Assembly (NCBI GenBank): GCA_003339415.1
Contig: PDHQ01000325.1
Location: forward strand, 1-35,935
Length of the DNA stretch: 35,935 nt
From: Ophiocordyceps camponoti-saundersi (nom. inval.)
Lineage: Eukaryota; Ascomycota; Sordariomycetes; Hypocreales; Ophiocordycipitaceae
Direction: 5' to 3'
The notes beneath the pieces are model-generated. The model was given only the letters and a program-made list of their open reading frames with translations. It ran no database searches and was not told where the DNA came from. Below are positions 1-11,329 of the stretch, one piece after another (the first letter of the stretch is position 1; each line of letters starts with the position of its first letter). Both the position numbers and the translations under genes were made by a program.

Positions 1-253
1 ATATAAAAAATATAAAAAATATAAAAAATATAAAAAATATAAAAAATATAAAAAATATAAAAAATATAAAAAATATAAAAAATATAAAAAATATAAAAAA
101 TATAAAAAATATAAAAAATATAAAAAAAATAAAAAATATAAAAAATATAAAAAATATAAAAAATATAAAAAATATAAAAAATATAAAAAATATAAAAAAT
201 ATAAAAAATATAAAAAATATAAAAAATATAAAAAATATAAAAAATATAAAAAA
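1..253. repeat. 9-bp tandem satellite (tataaaaaa)n
   Basis: A 9-bp unit, tataaaaaa, is repeated head to tail about 28 times from position 2 to 253 and may continue upstream of the window. Only one unit departs from the consensus (128-136, first t replaced by a). The array breaks down into irregular ta-rich sequence after 253. The near-perfect homogeneity contrasts with the decayed DNA beside it and suggests recent expansion by slippage or unequal exchange. The unit contains no C or G, so RIP cannot act on it. Confidence 0.95.
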
Positions 254-388
254 TATATAAAATATATAGCTAATAATCTAGCTAAATAAAGCTAATATTA
301 TTATTTTTATAAAAATATTTTCTTAATAATATAATATATTTTTCTTTATTTATAAATATATTTATTATAGTTTAATATTAATATTATT

Positions 389-956
389 TTATAGCTAGCG
401 CTATACTAATCTTTTAAGCTATTTAATTATTATAAAATATTTTAAGAAAAAGGTAAAGGATTTAAATATTAGCTTAAAGCTAATATAAATAAAGAGAAAA
501 GGTAAGTAAATAAGGAATAGAGAGAGAGATAAGGAGTAAAATAATAGTAAATTACTTATTTAATAAAAAAAATATTATTTAAGGGGGATAATTAGCTTAA
601 ATATATATATAATTAAGTTTAATTTTAGATATAATAAAAGCGTATATTTTTTATATAAACTTAAAATAGTTTAATATTATATAGTAATAAAAGCTATTAA
701 GTAGCTTTTAAGTTAAAGTAATATAGCTATTAAAGTCTAATACTTTAATACTCTTATATAAAGCTAACTTTATTAATATAAATTAACTTAAGAGGTTTTA
801 AAATATCTATAATATATATACTTAGGGTTATAATTTATATATAGCTTACGCGCGGCCCGCGCGCGGCGCTAACTAATCGTATATACTTATATATACCCTG
901 CGCCTATTATATATGCGGACTTAACTAAGCACCCTTATATAACTTAGCTATTCGGG
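389..956. repeat. LTR-like repeat, copy A (longest copy)
   Basis: This segment matches two others in the window. Its first about 335 bp (from ttatagctagcgctata) match 2312-2644, and its last about 285 bp match 7225-7509, ending at the shared ctattcggg. It carries a GC-only core near 849-870 (cgcggcccgcgcgcggc) inside very AT-rich DNA; the same core with one C-to-T change is in copy C. The size, the spacing and the decay of a possible TG start to TA fit an LTR of about 570 bp, but no coding domain ties it to a known retroelement family and strand is undetermined. Most differences between copies are transitions, as RIP predicts. Confidence 0.6.
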
Positions 957-1230
957 AAATATCCCTTATATAAAAAATTTCTTCTTCCTTCTTTTTTCTT
1001 TTTCTCTTTAAGCTAGTTATATTATTTTTCTCGCTAAGTAATTTTTTTATTTATACTTATTAGTTTATTAGCCTATTATTATATTCTTATATTTATTTTT
1101 TATATTATTATCTTTATTTTTCTATTATTATTATTATTTTTTATCGCTATTATCTTTAAAGCTTTTTATACTTATTAAGTTATCTTCTCGCCTTATTAAT
1201 ATATTATTTAGTTAGCTATAATTATTATCT
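957..1230. other. AT-rich sequence with pyrimidine-rich tract
   Basis: Follows repeat copy A. A pyrimidine-rich run (about 975-1012, cttcttccttcttttttc and similar) is the only noticeable structure. No gene was recognised. Confidence 0.4.
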
Positions 1231-1745
1231 TATATAATAAGCGGATACGCTATAAAAAGAGACTTAAATAATAAAAGCGTTATTATATTATAAAAAGTAA
1301 AATACCTATATATACCTTATATTTAGGACCTTTATAATAGCTGTAATATTAATTACTAATAAAGCTATAAAGTAGCTTATAAAGCGTATAAATTATAGCG
1401 AAAATAATATTTTTAGGAAAGGTACTTATTTATTATAAATATACGCTTACGCTAAGCTATTTATAATTTATATATTATAGGTAAAGAAAGATAAGCTATT
1501 ACCTCGCCTACTTACACTTATACTAAGAAAGTTTTTAGCCGCCGCGCCTACTTAATACTTAAGTCTATTACTTATATTAATTATTTATAAGCTATATTAG
1601 CTATAGCTTATATTACTCCTTATCTAATAATAGACTTTTACGCCTTTACTATGCTTAATTAATAATACTCCTTTATACTTAATCTTATTACTAGTAATAT
1701 AATCGCTATCCCCGCCCCTTATACCTTAACTTATAGTATATTTAT
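1230..1745 (+). pseudogene. degraded reading frame between repeat copies A and B
   Basis: One + strand frame reads through this stretch with stops almost only at taa/tag codons that could derive from CAA/CAG/TGG. It is rich in Tyr, Ile, Lys and Arg, and runs straight into an AAT microsatellite at its end. No catalytic motif, zinc knuckle or family signature was recognised. If copies A and B are LTRs of one element, this would be its only internal coding relic, so the element would be short and possibly non-autonomous. That is inference; the frame could also be chance in composition-biased DNA. Confidence 0.25.
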
Positions 1746-1759
1746 AATAATAATATAAT

Positions 1760-1800
<41 letters not shown>
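1743..1800. repeat. (AAT)n microsatellite
   Basis: Trinucleotide run of aat/taa with one or two interruptions near its left end, about 55 bp long. Confidence 0.9.
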
Positions 1801-2311
1801 GATATATTTACTTTTAAGCTTAATTTCTTTATAGCGCGGTATAAGGCCTCTTTTTAATAATAAGAGAAATATTAGCGCTAAGTCTTTAATTAATAATATA
1901 ACAAATAAGTATATTATATTATAGATTATTAAGCTAATATTAATATATATTAGCGTAAGAATAAAGAATATAATAATATCTTATATTAAATATTTATAAT
2001 ACTTATTAATTTATATAAATTATTTAGCTTAGCTAGCGCCGCTTCCGCCGCCTTATAATATACCTTTATTATTAATTTATATATATTACTTAGCTTATAA
2101 ACCTTAGCCGCTTATATATATTATTTATTTTCCCCTCTTTTTTATATTAAAAAAGTAAGTTTACGCTTATTAATAAGCGCGGCGCGCGTAGCGTAAAAGT
2201 TAAATAAAGAGGAATCCCGCTATTACTATTACTATATATATTTCTATAGCTTTAAAGTTCGCCCTCCCCCGCTTAAAAATATACCTATTATAAATTAACG
2301 CTAGCGCTTAT
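1801..2311. other. degraded interior with a 16-bp palindrome
   Basis: No gene recognised. A perfect 16-bp palindrome (cgcttattaataagcg) lies at 2164-2179, nested in a larger hairpin with 7-bp arms ttacgct (2161-2167) and agcgtaa (2190-2196) around a gcg-rich loop. Its role is unknown. Confidence 0.5.
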
Positions 2312-2644
2312 TTATAGCTAGCGCTATAGTAGTTTTTTAAGCTATTTAATTATTATAAATAATATCGCTATTAAAATAAATAATATAAATATTAGCTTAA
2401 AGCTAATATAAAAAAGGGATAAAGGGAGATAAGGGGTAAGGAGGGGGTAAAAAGGTTATTTTATATAAGGGGAATATTACTTAAGAGAGATAACTAGCTT
2501 AAGGGGTAAAGTAAATAAATATATAATTAAGTTTACCTTAAGCTATTATAAAAGCGTATATTATTTTATATAAACTTAAACTAATTTAATATTATATAGT
2601 AATTAAGATTATTAAGCAGCTTTTATATAAAAATAATATAGCTT
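2312..2644. repeat. LTR-like repeat, copy B (left part only)
   Basis: Matches the first about 335 bp of copy A, from ttatagctagcgctata through the shared aatatagct, and then diverges abruptly at about 2644. The missing right part resembles 7225-7509, about 4.6 kb further on. The simplest reading is a second LTR split by a nested insertion or rearrangement. However, copies B and C both contain the equivalent of copy A positions about 679-727, so they overlap by some 50 bp rather than abutting cleanly. Confidence 0.6.
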
Positions 2645-3140
2645 TTTTACTTTATAAAGATAAGATAATAAGGCGGGCTATTTAATAAGCGGCGGCTTTT
2701 TATATTCTTTATAATAAGGATTTCCTTAACTTTATACTTATTAAAAAATAAATTATTTTAAGAGAGATATAAAAGGGGATTTAGCTAGAAATTAGCTAAT
2801 AACTAAAAAAATAAAAGGTTGCTAGCGGTATATTTAATAAGGTTAATATAAAAAATAAAGTAAATATTAAATAATATATCTAAAATAATAATAAGCGGTA
2901 TTAATATAATTATTATATTATATTTATTTTTAAGATAATTAAGCTTTTAAAATAGATAATTAAACTATATATATATAAAGTTAAGCTATATAAAGTTATT
3001 TACTTAAAACTATTTTATAAAATAATAAGATTTATTAAATAAATTTTCCTATTATTACTAAGCTTAAGTAATAAAAGCTTAAGCTAGCTTAATATTATTA
3101 TAAAAATAGTAAGCGAATATTATAGCTTAACTTTTAGAAG
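2645..3140. other. AT-rich degraded DNA, no gene seen
   Basis: Nothing recognisable; CpA/TpG is absent and there are no long repeats. It may be the 5' noncoding part of the element inserted after repeat copy B. Confidence 0.4.
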
Positions 3141-4860
3141 ATAAGATTAAGGCGGTAACTTTAAGCAAATAATTTAAAAGGGTAATATTAAAGCTATAAA
3201 GTAAGTAGTTAGGATTTACGCTTATTATAAATAAGTTTTAATTATTTAAAATAAGCTAATATACTAATAAATAATAAGGCTAATTAAACTATAAGAAGGA
3301 GATTTTATAATATAAAATAGCTTATATTTTTTAGTTTATACGCTTTATATTATTATTAGTTTAGGAATAGTAAGCTATAAAAAGGAGTCTTTATACCTTA
3401 GTAAGGCGGTAAAAAGTAAATTAAAAATAACTTCTTTAGTTTAACTTACTATTAAAAATAAACTTATAAAGGAAGCTATAAAATTATTATTAATATTAAA
3501 TAAAGCGTTTAATATATTACTTAGTATTTATTAATATTATAGCTTTAAGCTAAATATTTATAAAAAGATAATTTATAATAATTATAAGGAAATAAGGCTA
3601 AGATTTATTAAAAGTAAGAAGCTTAATTATAAAGTTTACTAAGAATATAATTAAAAATTATTTAGGTAAAAGTAATAATTAAAATAATCCTTAATATTAT
3701 TAATAATTTAAATAGTTTTTAGAATAATAAGAATTATAAAGAAAATATATTATATTTATAAATATTTTTTTTAGTAAAATTCTTATAAAAAATATAGAAG
3801 TAATATTCTTATTAAAGTATCTTATTATAAAGAAATTATATATCTATTAAATAAATATAATAATAAAAGGTTTTTATTTAAAAACTTAAAAATAGCCTTA
3901 AAATTATAATTATTTATAAGTAAAAAGGGAGTAGTTTATAACTTACTTATAAGTATTAGCTTTTAGTAAAAACTTCTAAATAAAGGAATAAATCGCTTAG
4001 TAGCGAATATTATAAAGTAAATTAGTATAAAAAGCTATTAACTAAAATCTTTATTATATCTTATTTTAAAAAAATATTAAAATATTAATAAAAGGTAAAG
4101 TAAAAAAGGAGTTAAGCAGAGTTATGCTAAATTAAACTAGGCGTAACTTAAAAAAATAGATAGAGATAAGCTATATAATCTAGCTATAATAGTCCTCTAT
4201 TTCGCGGCGTTTTTACTCCCTCCGAGAGAGAGCGTTTAGCTAAGACGCTTATATACTAAAGCGGAACTAAAGCTAGAAATTAAAAAAAATAAGCGTTTTA
4301 GCTTAATATACCTAATATTCTATTATTATTTTAAGCGTAATAAAATACTTAAGGGCTTTATAATTAGTTAAGATTAAAAATAGCTAAGCTATATTATATA
4401 ACTTAAAAAATTATATTTTAAAGTAAAAAATAATAGCGAGAAGCTTTTTACTATAAATTATATAATTTTATTCCGCGGGGAGAAGTTTTTTAAAATAATA
4501 TATAATTAGCTAAAAAATATAATTTATACTAATTTAAGATAAATAGCCGCTTATAGCTTTATTAGAATAATTAGCTTTTATAATTATATTATAGTTAAGG
4601 TTTTACTAAGCGAAAATAAAAGCTAATATAAAAATAAACTTAAGCGTATTAAAAGTAAGCTAATATTTATTAGTTTTATAGAAAAAGGCGCCTTGTTTTA
4701 TAAAGTTAATAAGCGGGGCTATAAGGTTAGAAAAGTAAAGTATAAAATTATAATAAAGGTTAGTAAATTTTAAGAGAATTATAAACGCCCTAAGTATAAG
4801 TTAGCGCCGTTTATTTAAATATAGTAAAAACCTTAATAGGGTTTAATCTTACTTTTTTAC
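3140..4860 (+). pseudogene. large degraded reading frame, family unknown
   Basis: A + strand reading runs for roughly 1.7 kb. Its stops are mostly at codons that RIP would create from Gln or Trp, so it looks like genuine mutated coding sequence rather than noise. The best-preserved part (about 4190-4500) has a Pro-Pro followed by an Arg/Glu-rich stretch, then a Lys/Glu-rich helix and several aromatic residues. A basic patch (kinship to NYKRPKYK-type linkers) lies near 4770-4810. No RT, integrase, helicase or recombinase motif could be recognised. Its position between two pieces of a split repeat suggests it belongs to an inserted mobile element. Confidence 0.35.
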
Positions 4861-7224
4861 TAATATAAATAATAAACTTTAAATATTTAACTTTATAAAT
4901 AATAAAATTATACTTATTAAAGTTAAGGAAAAGCTTACCTTATTAAAATATAATAATATAATATATATTTTATATTAATAATTAAAATATAAGTTACTTA
5001 AGTAAATAAAAATATTATTTAAATATATTATAATAAAGTCCCTTAAGAAATCGCTTAAGGTAATATTAATATAGCGTTAAAATATAATAAGTATACTTAT
5101 AAAACTAAAAAAATAAATAAAATACTTAAAAAGACTAAATTATATATAAAAAGTAATTAGGTATTTATCGCTTTTTATAATATATAGCTTATAAAAAATA
5201 GCGCGAATATTAAGCTTTATAAACTAGTAAGCGCTAGAGAGGCTATAGAATATCTTCTTAATAAAAGAAAAAAAATATTAGTCTTACTTTATTACTTTAT
5301 TTAAAGCGCGAAAGTTAATATAAGAATACTACCCACTACTTAGCTTTTTAATAAGTAAAATAAGGGTAGCGGCGGATAAGGAGCTAGTATAAATTTACCC
5401 CTTATTTATTAAGTTATAATTTATTTATAAACTTTAAAAAGATATTTATAAAATTTATTATAAAGTCGCCCTTAAGGTAAAAAAGGTAAGGAGCTATTAA
5501 GCTATTAGTAAAGTTAAATATAATAATTATAATTTTCATAATAAAGGGGTAAAATATTTTTTTTCTTTTTATTAAAAAAGTTAGCGAAGGTTAACGCTTT
5601 AGAATATAATAAGGGGGTCTTAGTTAAGGAGGATATAGTAATATATAAAATATAAGAAATATCTTATAAACTAATAATAAGAAACTAATAGCTTATTCGC
5701 TGCTAGGATTTATATTAAGTAAGGGCTATAAAGATATAGCTAAGGATAGCTATAATAAAGTAATTAACTTACTAAAATTTAAAATAAGGAATAACTAAGT
5801 TATTAGTAAAATATATTATAATATTTTATTTATTAAAGCGTAGTAAGATATTATTATATATTATTTAAAAGGAGCTAAGAATTAAATTCTTAAGAAAGCT
5901 TAAAATTAAATATATTATAATAAATAATTATTAGCTATTAATATTAGCTATAAAGTAAATAAAATAGCAGATAAATAAATATATCTTAAAGCGTATATAT
6001 TATTAATAATATATTTATATTATAATATAAATTATTTATAAGTAATAAAGAGAAATTCGCTTAAGCTAATAATATTAAATAATAGATTTACTTTTAATAG
6101 TATAATAATTATAGCTATTATTTACTTATATAATAATAAAGAATATAAAATTTATAAATATAAAAAGAAAGAGAGAAGGTAAGTTTATATTCTAACTAAT
6201 ATTTATAAAGTAATTATCTAATATTTTATAAGCTATAATATTATATATATCTTCCTCTTATAAGAGACTTATTATAAAAGGGACTTATTTCTTTAATCTA
6301 AAGTAAGGTTCTCCTTTTTCTTTATAATATTAGTAAAATAAATTAAAAATATTAAAGGTAAAAGGTTAAGCTTATACTTATATAAGAAATAGCTAATATT
6401 ATTATAGTAAAAGTAATAGCTATTAATATATTATTTTGCGATTTTATTATTATTAACTTAGGCCGCCTAGCGATAGTTTTTACCGCTATAGCTAAACTAG
6501 CCGTAAGAGGGAGGACCGCTATACTTATTAAAGCGCAGCTAAGTGCTAGTTTAGTATATATTAGTTATCGAAATATTCTTAAATAGCTTAAAAATATAAA
6601 GTAAAAGTATCTAGCTTTTTTTAAGATAAAATAACTTAATATTTATAATAATAATATAAATTTATATAATAATAATAATATACTTAGTTAAGGGAATATT
6701 ATATTTTATATAATATTAGTTAAGGGCTAAGGTAAGACTATAATAAAAGTATATAACTTTAATTTTATTAGCTTATTTAATACTATTTATTAAAATAAGC
6801 GTAGCTTTAAAAACTTAAAAATACTTTATATAAAATACTCTAATTTTATTATAATAGTCTAGCGATAATATAAGTTAGTAAATATAGTATTAAAGTAACT
6901 TGAGAAATAGTTAGGGTTATACTTATACTTATTATTTTACTTAAAAAATAAAGCTACCTTAGCCTAAATCGTAAGAGAAAAATATTAGTATAAAAATACT
7001 TACTAGTTATAAGCGTTACTAATAAAAGCCTAGTTTACTTATAGCTTATAAGATATTAAGGAGCGCTATATTAGAAAAAAATCCTTATTACTATTAAATA
7101 AAAACTTAAATAATAGTAGCTTATAATAAGAGTATAATTACTATTATTTAAATAGCTATATAAACTTATACTATTAATATATAAGGTTTTATAATTTTAT
7201 AACCGTAGCTTATTACTTTAAAAG
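4861..7224. other. degraded transposon interior, no gene identified
   Basis: About 2.3 kb of RIP-altered DNA without a recognisable domain on either strand. One patch at 6435-6555 is clearly richer in G and C (ggccgcc, accgct, gccgtaagaggg) and keeps gca/tgc triplets; it may be the remnant of an originally GC-rich regulatory or coding segment. The rest is AT-rich with no tandem array or hairpin worth listing. Confidence 0.4.
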
Positions 7225-7509
7225 CTAAGTAATAATAGCTTATTAAGTATTATTATTATTTATAATTAAAGTTAATTTACTATTAAGGTTTAATACTTTA
7301 ATATTTTTATATAAGGCTAACTTTATTAATATAAATTAACTTAGGAGGTTTTAAAGTATATATAGTATATATACTTAAAGTTATAATTTATATATAGCTT
7401 ACGCGCGGCCTGCGCGCGGCGCTAACTAATCGTATATACTTATATATACCTTACGCTTATTATACGCACGGACTTAACTAAGTACCTTTATATAACTTAG
7501 CTATTCGGG
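7225..7509. repeat. LTR-like repeat, copy C (right part only)
   Basis: Matches the last about 285 bp of copy A, including aagctaactttattaatata, the GC-only core (here cgcggcctgcgcgcggc, about 7399-7421) and the terminal ctattcggg ending at 7509. Similarity fades to the left of 7225, though a short tatataaactta match at 7151-7162 suggests a more diverged extension. Downstream sequence (cgtagcc) does not match that after copy A, so 7509 is a real repeat boundary. Confidence 0.6.
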
Positions 7510-8690
7510 CGTAGCCTAAATCCTATATAATAGCCTTTTTTTAACTTTTTATAAAAATAGAATTAAACCCGTTACTTAGTAATTCGCTCCTTATATTATA
7601 TTTATTATTATAAAGAAGATAATAATACTTATAGCGGCTAAAGCTAAGGCCCGAGGCGCGGGCTATACTTTTATAGTTATTAATAAGGGGGCGCGAGGAC
7701 TAAGTTAGTCTTTATAACACCTTTAATTTAGTTAGGGATAGTTTAATAATAATATTAATATAAATAAGGGAGTAGATTAGGTATAAAGCCTTAATAATAG
7801 CAATTTAAAAAATATTTATAGAAAGCTTATTATAATAATATAAGCTATAATATTTTCTAAAGCTTAAGATATTATATTAGCTTTTAAAGCTAAATTTTAT
7901 AAAGAATATATATTTACTTTAAACGAAACTAAAACTTAACTTTTACTTAAAATTACTAAGTTAATTAAAAAAATAATTACTTAAGCTATATAGAAAATAT
8001 TTTTTTAAACTATTAATCTTAATATTAAATAGTCCCGCTTTATATAAGTATTTATTACTATTAATAAATATATAATAATTAAACTTATCTTTAATTACTT
8101 TAATAAGGAAGTTATTATATTTATAAAAAATATTATAATTAATACTAATACCTTATAACTAAACTTATAAAAGATTATATATATATATATATTATATTTA
8201 TTAATAACTTATAAGGTATTTAAGTATATATTATTTTATAAAGAGAAAAACTAAAATACTTAGAGAAAACCCCTTTTTTAATATTTAGCTAGCTTAGAAG
8301 CTAGAATTATTATATTAAAAAGCTAATTATTATAATTATTTAAAATAAGCTAGTTTTAAGTAAAATATATATATACTTTTTATTTTATATCTTATCTAAG
8401 TTTTAAGTAATTCTAATATATATATTAATAATATTTAGTAAAAGTTTTAAAAATTAGCTAATTAACTTATTTTATTATTATACTTTATTATTAAATTAGT
8501 TTATAACCTTTTAGCTACTAGGGTAGCTTATAATCGCTATTAAAAGGTCCCTAATCCCTTAATAACTTATATTATTATAGCCCCCTAACTATATTTATTA
8601 TAAACTTAGTAAGGTTATTACTCTTATTAAGGTTATACTAAGGTTAGACTATACCTTAGCTATATAGTTAGAATTAAAAATATCTATACC
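7510..8690 (+). pseudogene. degraded possible coding sequence, unassigned
   Basis: From about 7640 a + strand frame starts with a GC-rich Ala/Lys/Arg/Gly segment (aaagctaaggcccgaggcgcg). It continues with few non-RIP stops to about 8160 as a Lys/Ile/Asn-rich sequence. No family motif was seen, and the remainder to 8690 has no clear frame. It is probably another transposon remnant. Confidence 0.25.
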
Positions 8691-8691
8691 T

Positions 8692-8763
8692 TTTGCTAGA
8701 TTTAAACTAACTACCTCGCTTATAAGAGACTAATATCTCTAAGCGCTTAACTACTTCGCTAAA
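8692..8763 (-). other. tRNA-like relic (possible SINE head or RIP-damaged tRNA gene)
   Basis: On the - strand, tagcgaagtagttaag resembles a pol III A box, allowing G-to-A changes. It is followed by an anticodon-arm-like hairpin (agaga / tctct) and then by agtttaaatct, which resembles a B box (GGTTCAAATCC) with RIP-type transitions. Spacing between the boxes is in the tRNA range. Against it, the anticodon loop would be 6 nt and the acceptor stem does not pair convincingly. It could be a tRNA-derived SINE relic or chance. Confidence 0.25.
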
Positions 8764-8769
8764 AAGATA

Positions 8770-10380
8770 TAAAAAATTATATAAGTTATAAATATAGCTT
8801 TAAAATATAATACTATATTAATAATAAAATAGCTTTTTAGTAAAAATATAATAATTATATTTTACTAAAAATATAAAAAATAAATAAACCTAGTTAAGTA
8901 AATCCTTATTATTTTTAATAAGGGAGCGGTTTATAGCTAAAAAACTTACTTTATTATAATAAAAAAAGTATATATAAAGGCTACTTATAATAATTAAAAC
9001 GCGATAAATTAAAAAAGTTAATAAGGTTAAAATTACCTAAGTTTAAGCTTTTTAGATTTATAGTAAAAAAGCTATATATATATACTTTATACTAAAAGTT
9101 ACTAAAATAATAAATACTAATAAACTTATATAAAATAAACTTATTATAAGTATAGAGATTTCCTATATTAAGGTTTATAATAATATAATCTAACCTTAAT
9201 AATATTATTAATATTATTAATTTAAATATATAGTAAAATATTATTAAAAATAACCTTATTTTAGCTTTTATATAGCTATTATAAAATAAAAAAAGGGTAT
9301 ATACTTAGCTTTAAGTAAAAATAGTATTAAAAGCTATATTTTATATAAAGGAAACTACGCTTTATAGTCTTATAACTACCTTATCTTAAAAATATATTAA
9401 AACTAAGTATATAATAATTATATATTATAACTTTCTAAGTTTAAAAATTACTTATAGCTAACTTTTTTTTAGTTTAATAATAGCTTTATAAAAGTTTAAT
9501 CTTAAAAGTAATTTTTTATAGCCTTATTATTATTATTAGCTATAATCTAATTTAATATAAATAAAGACCTTAGCCTAGCTTTAAAAAGGGGCTATAATAA
9601 GGGTAATATTACTTTTAATACTTATAGTAAGTAAGGTGCTAATAAGGGATACACAGCTCCTTTATTTACCTTAATATAATTATAAACTTTTACCCCTTTT
9701 ACTTCTAATAAAAATTCAAATACTTTTTTAAAATATTTAAAAATATAATTATTTTATTTATATAGCACTTTATAGCTTACTTAGCTATAATTTTACTTTT
9801 ATATAAAAACTATAATATAATTAATTTAGCGGCTTATTATTTTTAAATATCTTATTATATTAACTTATAAACTTTAATAACTAAGCGATTTTTTATATTT
9901 ATAAACGCTTAGGTTTTATCTTTTAAATACTTTTTATAGCCTTTAATATAGCTTTTATTTTTCTTTATATTACGCTTTTATTATAACTTACCTTTATTTA
10001 CTTACCCTTATTAGCTATTAAGTTAAGCCCTCTCCTTAACTAAGATATTATTTACCTTAATCTTTGCTTAACTATAACTCTTTTTTATAATAGTTTTAAC
10101 TTTTACTACCCCTTTTAGGATTATTATAAATAATCTAGCCTTTAAGTAACTAATTTTCTTAAGCTTATAACTAGCTTTTAACTAAGTCTTTTTACGCCCT
10201 TAAGCGAAGTTACTTAGGAAATATATAATAAGCGAATTAGTATTATTAACTTAATATAAGCTATACTAAACTATAAAGTAATATATTAAGAAAATAACCT
10301 TAACTTTATTAGCTTAACTTATATATTATAAATAATTTATATTAATATTAACTTTTAACTTAATATAACCCTAATTAGAA
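8770..10380 (-). pseudogene. degraded - strand reading frame, unassigned
   Basis: Between about 9620 and 10210 the - strand has a Lys-rich frame (many aaa/aag codons) with RIP-type stops, while the + strand shows none of similar quality. A small cluster of surviving CpA/TpG sites (ggtgct, tacacagct, attcaaa; 9636-9720) lies within it, marking a less mutated spot. No catalytic motif was recognised. The flanks (8770-9600) show nothing beyond AT-rich decay. Confidence 0.25.
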
Positions 10381-11058
10381 TTAAGCGCTTATTTTACTTA
10401 GATATCCTTATAGCGAAAGTATATTAGGAGAATATTAGCGTAGATAGAAGGTTAATAAGTATAAGGAAGGGAGGATAAGGGGGGTAAAGGAGCATAGTAA
10501 ACTTAATAGAATTATTACGATCTTTACTATTAGACTAATAAAAAGAGATTATAATTATAAATACCTTAATATATAATATTAAATAATCTAATCTAATCTT
10601 ATAATCTAAAAGTAAAAGAGGGATTTTATAATAATAAGATTAAGATTTAGCGCGTTATTATAAGAGCTATAAAATAAAGATAATAATATTATTTAATAAT
10701 AATAGCTAAATATTTAAGGATTTTAGTAAATTATTAAATTAGGAAATAAAATAAGTTTTAATTAGGTTAAGCGGAAGCTACTAAAAGTAAGTTTAGCTAT
10801 AGCTATTTATTATTAAAGGAATAGTATCTTTATATTAAGTAAGGTAAGAAAGATAATATAAGCGAGATAGGAAAAAGTAAAAAGAGGGATTATAAAAAGA
10901 TCTCTATAAGTATAAGATATCTCCCCCTTTTTTTCCTTTCTTTATTATCGCTAAAAGTAATTAAGATAAGGAAAACATTAGAATAAGTAAGTAAAAAAGG
11001 CATATAATTTTCCTAAATAAACTAACGCTAAAAGTCTTTTAATTTAAAAAAAATATAT
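10381..11058. other. unassigned DNA with a purine tract and a pyrimidine tract
   Basis: No gene seen. A purine-rich run (about 10440-10496, ggaagggaggataaggggggtaaagg-like) and a pyrimidine-rich run (about 10918-10945) are the only structures. Purine tracts next to an LTR can be polypurine primers, but no LTR was found here. Confidence 0.3.
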
Positions 11059-11094
11059 ATATCTAATAAAAGAAAACTTAGTTTTATTAGATAT
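11059..11094. repeat. 13-bp perfect inverted repeat (hairpin)
   Basis: Arms atatctaataaaa (11059-11071) and ttttattagatat (11082-11094) pair perfectly around a 10-nt loop. It could be a transcription terminator-like hairpin or a transposon end; no neighbouring gene decides between these. Confidence 0.7.
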
Positions 11095-11329
11095 TTAATA
11101 ATTATAAGTATTATAAGTAAAAGTAAGTTATAAAGTATACCTTAAAAGCGCCCTAAAATAGAAGATTAGTAAATAATATAAGAAGCTTAAAAAATAAATA
11201 TAAGTTTATTAAAAAGTTTACTTAATTTATTAAAAGGTTTACTATTTCGTTTTTTTTATCCCTTTCCCTTAATAAATTAAATTAGTTTAATAATTATATA
11301 TCTTATACTAATATAAGGGAATATTACTA

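Noticed and set aside
841..875. CpG island or promoter at the GC-only core
   Set aside because: The core recurs in copy C and is simply sequence lacking CpA that escaped RIP inside a repeat.
4190..4500. Captain-type (DUF3435) tyrosine recombinase
   Set aside because: A Lys/Glu-rich helix and aromatic residues gave a vague resemblance, but no catalytic Arg-His-x-x-Arg...Tyr pattern could be placed.
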